DNA from: Spiribacter halobius
GTDB lineage: Bacteria; Pseudomonadota; Gammaproteobacteria; Nitrococcales; Nitrococcaceae
DNA: 64,000 nt
Assembly: GCF_020883455.1 (NCBI RefSeq)
Contig: NZ_CP086615.1
Coordinates: 3,960,501-4,024,500, forward strand
Direction: 5' to 3'
This document shows, in pieces, positions 59,236 through 64,000 of this stretch (position 1 is the first letter of the stretch; the number at the start of each line of letters is the position of its first letter). The notes beneath the pieces were generated by a model, which was not told the origin of the DNA, did not search any database, and saw only the letters and a program-made list of their open reading frames with translations. A program made the position numbers and the translations under genes.

Positions 59236-59772
59236 GTGAAGGGAACGGCGCACAGTGCTGCGGCAATCGCGCTTGTGCCGCGCAACCTGCATAGCCAGAG
59301 CTTTGTCTCGCGCATCATCGAAGCCTTCGACCGTGCGAGCCTCGCTCCCGGAAGCATTGAGGTCGAGATCACCGAGACCGCCATCATCCAGGACAGTCGC
59401 GCCATGCACCGGCGCTTATCTCAGCTCAAGGAGGCGGGCGCCACCATTGCGCTCGACGATTTCGGCGACGGCTACACCTCGGTCCGACACCTGACCTCGC
59501 TGCCGATCGATCGGCTGAAGGTGGATCGCTCACTGGTAAGCCGTGTCGGAGCGGACCGCGCCAAGGCGCGCATCGTGTCGGCCATTATCCTGATGGCGAA
59601 GGATCTCGGTCTGGTAACAGTCGCCGAGGGCGTCGAGGACAAGGGGACCGAAGCATTCCTGCGCCAGCACGATTGCGACCTCGTGCAGGGCTTCCTGTAC
59701 AGCAGGCCTGTCGAATCCGAGCGCGTCCGGCAAACCCCTCTCGCCCCGCGCAATACCGAGCGTAGCGGCTGA
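59236..59772 (+). pseudogene. N-truncated EAL-domain protein
   Basis: 178 residues that match only the C-terminal two thirds of an EAL phosphodiesterase: VEITETAI, IALDDFGDGYTSVRHL, IDRLKVDRSLV, TVAEGVEDKG and LVQGFLYSRPV. The part with the EAL motif itself is absent and the beginning (MKGTAHSAAAIALVPRNLHS) only partly resembles the missing strand. It is therefore likely to be inactive, unless it serves as a nucleotide-binding fragment. Confidence 0.7.
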
Positions 59773-60059
59773 CTCTCGGCAACGGTCGCTCGCCTCATGC
59801 CATTCGCGCTGCCAGGCAAAAGCCACCCAGGCGGTTGAATCCCCTGCGACGGGACCGCTCGGCGGATAATGTGCGGACGGCCTGCCCTACATTGTGGGGC
59901 GGCCGGTGACCCTTACGAGCACCGCCCAGGGTGGGACCAGTCACCCCTTCCCACACCTCGAACACGATGCGCGGCGTTGCCAGCCCCCGCCGCCCCCTTG
60001 CATTCCTGGCTTCCACCCACAGAGTCCCGGTAACGGCCCGCCACTTTAAGGAGCCGTTC

Positions 60060-61997
60060 ATGCCGAGGAACGCCGCCCAGAAGCTGATCGAGCCCCATCT
60101 GGTGGAAGGGATGCCGGAACCCGGCCGGGAGATCGGGCTCACCATCGACCAGACACTTACCCAGGACGCCACCGGAACCCTGGTGATGCTCGAGTTCGAG
60201 GCGATGGGCCTGCCTCGGGTGCGCACCGAGCTCTCGGCCCAGTACGTGGACCACAACCTGTTGCAGGAGGACTACCGCAACCCGGACGACCACGTCTTCC
60301 TGCACAGCGCGGCGCGCCGCTTCGGTCTGCACTTCTCGCCGCCCGGCAACGGCGTCAGCCACCCCGTGCACATGGAGTGCTTCGGCCGCCCCGGGAAGAC
60401 GCTTCTGGGCTCGGACAGCCACACGTGTGCGGCGGGCTCTCTGGGCATGCTCGCCATCGGCGCCGGCGGCCTCGAGGTTGCCATGGCCATGGCCGGGGAG
60501 CCGTTTCACGTGAAGATGCCGAGGGTGCGGGGCATCCGCCTCAGCGGCGAGCTGCCCGACTGGGTGAGCGCCAAGGACGTCATTCTCGAGGTGCTCCGCC
60601 GCTACGGCGTCGACGGCGGCAAGGGCTGGATTCTGGAGTACTTCGGCCCGGGAGTCGCTGGGCTGAGCGCCATGGACCGCCACGTCATCGCCAACATGGG
60701 CATGGAAACCGGCGCCACGGCGACGGTCTTTCCCTCTGATGAGCGCACGCGCGAGTTCCTGGAGAGTCAGGGCCGTAGCGACGACTGGGAGCCACTCGCC
60801 GCGGACGGGGGTGCCGTCTACGACGATACCGTGGAGATCGACCTATCGCGACTCGAGCCGCTCATCGCCCTGCCCGGCAGCCCCGGGAACGTCGTGCCGG
60901 TGCGCGAGGTGGCCGGACGGCCGGTGTTCCAGAGCTACATCGGGTCCTCGGCAAACCCGGGGCTGCGAGACTTCGGCATCGCCGGCCACATGGTCGCGGG
61001 CCGGCGCATTGCCGACGGCGTCTCCTTTGACGTCAACCCCACCTCGCGGCGCGTGCTCGACGGCATGGTCCAGGACGGCACCCTGGCGCGCCTCATCGAG
61101 GCAGGAGCGCGGCTGCACCAGACCGGCTGTAACGGCTGCATCGGCATGGGGCAGGCGCCAGCCACCGGGCGCAACAGCCTGCGCACGGTGCCGCGCAACT
61201 TCCCCGGACGCTCGGGCACGCCGGAGGACTCGGTGTATCTCTGCAGTCCGGAGACCGCCACTGCCGCTGCCCTTACCGGCGAGATCATTGACCCGCGCCA
61301 CCTCGGCATCGCCTATCCGCGCTTCGACGAGCAGCCCGCGGTGGATCCGGCGATCGGCGTGCCGACACCGCCCCCGGCGGATGGCAGCGACGTAGCGCTC
61401 GACAAGGGCCCAAACATCGCCGATCTGCCGGATTTCGCGCCGGTGGCGGACCGGCTGGCGGGGCCGGTGCTCCTCAAGACCGGGGACGATGTCTCCACCG
61501 ACGAGATCATGCCCGCCGGGGCCAGGGTGCTGCCGCTGCGCAGCAACATCCCCGAGATCAGCAAATTCACCTTCTCGCGCCTGGACGAGGGCTACTACGA
61601 GCGCGCCATTGCCCACCAGGCGCGGGGCTCGTTCGTCGTCGGCGGCGACAACTACGGCCAGGGCTCGAGCCGGGAGCACGCCGCGATCGCGCCCGCCTAC
61701 CTGGGCGTGAAGGCCGTGTTCGCGAAGAGCTTCGCGCGCATCCACTGGCAGAACCTGGTGAACTTCGGCGTGGTGCCGCTGGAGTTCCTCGACGCCGCCG
61801 ACGGCGAGCGCATCGCCGAGGGTGACGAGCTCGTGGTCGAGGACCTGCACCAGGGCCTGCGCGACGGTCGCATTAAGGTACAAAACCGTACCCGCGGCGC
61901 TTCGCTGACAGTCGGCCATAGCCTGAGCGAACGCCAGCTGGAGGTGCTGCTCGCCGGCGGGTTGATCAACTGGGTGCGGGCCCGTAGAGCGGCGTGA
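60060..61997 (+). CDS. Aconitate hydratase family protein
   Basis: 645 residues from the ATG at 60060 (MPRNAAQKLIEPHL), with AAGGAG seven bases upstream; a longer frame was rejected. [4Fe-4S] ligands are Cys123 (SDSHTCAAGS), Cys357 and Cys360 (TGCNGCIGMGQ). The swivel-domain motif NYGQGSSREH is at 531-540. Length and pattern fit the short mitochondrial-type bacterial aconitase, about 250 residues shorter than AcnA. It interconverts citrate, cis-aconitate and isocitrate or a related acid. It closely parallels the truncated gene at 1-1768. It stands alone and may be the housekeeping copy. Confidence 0.94.
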   Translation: MPRNAAQKLIEPHLVEGMPEPGREIGLTIDQTLTQDATGTLVMLEFEAMGLPRVRTELSAQYVDHNLLQEDYRNPDDHVFLHSAARRFGLHFSPPGNGVSHPVHMECFGRPGKTLLGSDSHTCAAGSLGMLAIGAGGLEVAMAMAGEPFHVKMPRVRGIRLSGELPDWVSAKDVILEVLRRYGVDGGKGWILEYFGPGVAGLSAMDRHVIANMGMETGATATVFPSDERTREFLESQGRSDDWEPLAADGGAVYDDTVEIDLSRLEPLIALPGSPGNVVPVREVAGRPVFQSYIGSSANPGLRDFGIAGHMVAGRRIADGVSFDVNPTSRRVLDGMVQDGTLARLIEAGARLHQTGCNGCIGMGQAPATGRNSLRTVPRNFPGRSGTPEDSVYLCSPETATAAALTGEIIDPRHLGIAYPRFDEQPAVDPAIGVPTPPPADGSDVALDKGPNIADLPDFAPVADRLAGPVLLKTGDDVSTDEIMPAGARVLPLRSNIPEISKFTFSRLDEGYYERAIAHQARGSFVVGGDNYGQGSSREHAAIAPAYLGVKAVFAKSFARIHWQNLVNFGVVPLEFLDAADGERIAEGDELVVEDLHQGLRDGRIKVQNRTRGASLTVGHSLSERQLEVLLAGGLINWVRARRAA

Positions 61998-62247
61998 ACC
62001 GGGCGGGGGCCTGATCGGGACCAAGCGAGAGAGGGCGAGTAGGCCGGCCGGCGCTTTCGCACGCACATGCTCATTGCCGGTGCCGCGGCGCTACTGGTCG
62101 GCGCCATCGGATGGGCAGCGAGGCGCCGACCTGCACGTCTGCGGCAGGAACCCGACGAATGGGATACAACGCCACGCAGGCGACATGACGCAAGTGGCCC
62201 GGGCGAACTTTTCAGCCTTTCCGTAGCTGGCAGCGGCGGCATGCCCC

Positions 62248-62901
62248 TCAGCCGCTGCCGTGGCCGTGCCATCGCGGCCCGGGCTCGAACAGCCCCGCGC
62301 GGATCGCCATGCGCATGAGTCCGGGCAGGTTTCCGGCCCCGGTCTTGCGGATCACCCGGGCCCGATAGACCTCGACGGTCTTCTCGCTGACACTGAGGGC
62401 ATCGGCGATACGCCGGTTCGGCCAGCCCCTGACCATAGGCTCCATCACATCCCGTTCCCTTGGCGTCAGCCCGCGGAAACGGTGGGCGCAGTCCTCCCGC
62501 CGCTCGCGATCACGCCAGGCACGCCGACTAGCGTCCAGTGCGCGGTGGACGCTGTCGATCAGCCTCTGGTCGTTGCAGGGGAACTCCAGGAAGTCTGCCG
62601 CGCCGGCGTGGAACGCCGCCACCGTCTCAGCAACGGTCGTGCTCTCGGTGAGATACACGGTGGGCAAGCGGATCCAGCGGGAGGCAAGCAGGCGCTGGAA
62701 TTCCGGCGTAGAGCAATCGAGTCCCGCCACATGCACCAGCATGCAGCCCCAGCTTTGCGCCCGGAGCCCTGCCAGCGCCTCGACGCCGGACCGGAACCGA
62801 AGGCACTCGAGGTGCACCGAGGCCAGCAATGCCTGAAAATCCTCCGCGCGCTTTGCATCCGGCACCACCAGAACGACGGTCGCGCTGTCGATCCCAGGCA
62901 T
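62248..62901 (-). CDS. LuxR/FixJ-type regulator with degenerate receiver
   Basis: 217 residues: a receiver-like domain (about 8-125) and a LuxR HTH (about 145-205, LTPRERDVMEPMVRGWPNRR, IADALSVSEKTVEVYRARVI). The receiver lacks the usual acidic pair at its N-terminus, the phosphoacceptor position reads LVHVAGLD, and the expected Lys of the KP motif is Phe (FLEFPC), so phosphorylation is unlikely. It may be controlled by binding or by expression. It is divergent from the canonical FixJ-type gene, and its C-terminus matches the pseudogene at 25187. Confidence 0.88.
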   Translation of the reverse strand: MPGIDSATVVLVVPDAKRAEDFQALLASVHLECLRFRSGVEALAGLRAQSWGCMLVHVAGLDCSTPEFQRLLASRWIRLPTVYLTESTTVAETVAAFHAGAADFLEFPCNDQRLIDSVHRALDASRRAWRDRERREDCAHRFRGLTPRERDVMEPMVRGWPNRRIADALSVSEKTVEVYRARVIRKTGAGNLPGLMRMAIRAGLFEPGPRWHGHGSG

Positions 62902-63164
62902 GCCCCACCTCCCCCGACACTTGGCTGCCGCCTGCAGGAGGTCGTCACGGCGCGGCGCGCGGGGCCAATTCGGGCGGAATGCCCCCTCACGCCCGCTACA
63001 CGCCTCTCATCCCCAGTATAGTTACTGGCTGCCTAGGGGGACGGCGGGACGACTCGCGCGGCGATGGCGCAAGGGATGACCTGCAGCGGGCAGTGGTTAC
63101 CCCTCATTCACCGGCGGCAGCCCCTCCTGTAGAAGGGCCCTCCCACACGCGAGCGAATCTCCCC
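62902..63164. promoter_or_regulatory. Divergent promoter region between two FixJ-type genes
   Basis: 263 bases between divergent starts. An AT-richer stretch at 63010-63030 (CCCCAGTATAGTTACTGG) contains the imperfect palindrome CCAGTATAGTTACTGG and could hold a promoter with -10 TATAGT. No gene is seen. Confidence 0.4.
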
Positions 63165-63782
63165 ATGGCCCCCGATGCCACCGTGTACGTAGTGGACGAT
63201 GACGCGGCCGTCCGCGAGTCAATCGCCGCCCTGCTGCAATCCCAGGGAATCCGCACCGAGATCTTCCCGGAAGCACAGGCGTTCCTGCAGGCGTTCTCGC
63301 CGGAGCGCCCGGGCTGCCTGATCGTGGATGTACGCCTGCCGGGGATCAGCGGGCTCGACCTGCAGCGGCAGCTCGCAGAGATGGATGCCCAGCTGCCCGT
63401 GATCGTGATCACCGGACATGCTGACGTCCCCATGGCGGCGCGAGCCATGCGGGCGGGCGCGCTGGACTTCATCGAGAAGCCCTTCCGGCCCCGGCGGCTG
63501 CTAGAGGTGGTGGGCGAGGCGCTGGCGCTGGATGCGCGGCGGCGCCTGCGCCAACAGGAGGAAACCAGGCTGCGCGCAGGCCTCGCCCGCCTGACGGCCA
63601 GCGAGCGCACGGTCCTGCATCGCGTGGCTGAAGGCACCTACAACAAGGTCACCGCTGCCGAGCTCGGGGTCAGTGTCTCGACGGTGGAGGCGTATCGCCG
63701 GCGCCTGATGCGCAAGCTTGGCGCCGAATCCCTCTACGATCTGGTGCGAGCCGCGGAGCTGGACGCCGGCACGGAGGAGTAA
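63165..63782 (+). CDS. FixJ-type response regulator
   Basis: 205 residues: a canonical receiver (about 5-120) with the acidic pair in VYVVDDDAAV, phosphoacceptor Asp in CLIVDVRLPGISG and Lys in FIEKPFRP, then a LuxR-type HTH (about 140-200, LTASERTVLHRVAEGTYNKV, AAELGVSVSTVEAYRRRLM). It activates transcription when phosphorylated, most likely by the kinase whose 3' end lies 8 bases away on the opposite strand. Confidence 0.92.
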   Translation: MAPDATVYVVDDDAAVRESIAALLQSQGIRTEIFPEAQAFLQAFSPERPGCLIVDVRLPGISGLDLQRQLAEMDAQLPVIVITGHADVPMAARAMRAGALDFIEKPFRPRRLLEVVGEALALDARRRLRQQEETRLRAGLARLTASERTVLHRVAEGTYNKVTAAELGVSVSTVEAYRRRLMRKLGAESLYDLVRAAELDAGTEE

Positions 63783-63790
63783 GCCCGCCT

Positions 63791-64000
63791 TACCCGGAAT
63801 CCCCCTGCCGGCCCTCAGGCGGCCGCGGCAGGGTGAAGCGCAGGCAGGCGCCCTTCCCCGGCGCACCCCCCGCCTCGGCCAGCCACAGGCGGCCGCCATG
63901 GGCCTCGACGATCGCCCGGGTAATGGCGAGGCCGAGCCCCATGCCCTGCGGGCGGCTGGTGACGAACGGATAGAACAGTCGCTCCCCAGTCGATGGCGGA
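63791..64000 (-). CDS. Sensor histidine kinase, C-terminal part (truncated by window)
   Basis: The last 69 or so codons of a kinase ATP-binding domain are present: LFYPFVTSRPQGMGLGLAIT (F and G2 boxes), RAIVEAHGGRLWL, then GKGACLRFTLPRP. The rest lies beyond the right edge. Convergent pairing with the FixJ-type gene suggests a FixL-like PAS kinase partner, but no sensor domain can be seen. Confidence 0.88.

Noticed and set aside
62067-62318. Small plus-strand membrane protein after the second aconitase
   Set aside because: Only the first 20 codons look like a membrane helix; the frame then overlaps the LuxR-type gene on the other strand and lacks a ribosome-binding site.

Overview
The window is high-GC DNA densely packed with short operons. 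It carries Gram-negative marks: tripartite tricarboxylate (Tct) transporters, lipoproteins, an outer-membrane barrel, an OmpA-like protein, MgtC, TerC and CsbD/BON/DUF883 stress proteins, and betaine-lipid synthesis. This fits a gammaproteobacterium, possibly a halophilic member of the Ectothiorhodospiraceae. That placement is inference from gene content and base composition only.

Region 1 (1-22.3 kb) is a catabolic island for carboxylic acids. It holds a 5'-truncated aconitase, a four-domain rhodanese behind a tctC-tctB-tctA operon, a fluoroacetate-dehalogenase-like hydrolase, an enolase-superfamily enzyme, an isocitrate/isopropylmalate-type dehydrogenase, a GntR/FCD regulator, an AbrB-type membrane protein, three MmgE/PrpD proteins, a second Tct transporter and a TSUP exporter. 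Most promoter regions here carry related TGTCAA-based palindromes, so one regulator, plausibly the local GntR protein, may control the island. Large two-tier hairpin repeats lie in two convergent gaps (9.1-9.9 kb and 16.3-16.6 kb).

Region 2 (22.8-48.8 kb) is an envelope and stress island. It contains a secreted NHL propeller, btaAB-like betaine-lipid genes, CsbD, two nearly identical 24-residue membrane peptides, MgtC, BON proteins, TerC, a matrixin protease, DUF2254, a cation/proton antiporter, DUF883/YqjE-like proteins, DUF3185, AI-2E, a PAS-GGDEF-EAL protein, a PAS protein, a CheB-CheR-PAS fusion, a barrel protein, a Crp-like regulator, DUF4398/OmpA lipoproteins and a GNAT enzyme. At least ten of its gene starts are preceded by the same near-palindrome, GTGCGC-NN-GCGNAC followed by about AGACG, nearly always pointing toward the gene. 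This looks like an unassigned regulon and is the most interesting signal in the window.

Region 3 (48.8-59.8 kb) is mixed. It has a FetAB-like ABC pair, an MgtC/DUF4010 protein, an AEC transporter, a STAS protein, a KaiC-GGDEF/EAL operon and several gene remnants (MFS, IS3 OrfA, cytochrome b, N-truncated EAL).

Region 4 (60-64 kb) has a second full-length aconitase closely related to the one at the left edge, two FixJ/LuxR-type regulators (one with a degenerate receiver) and the C-terminus of a sensor kinase running off the right edge.
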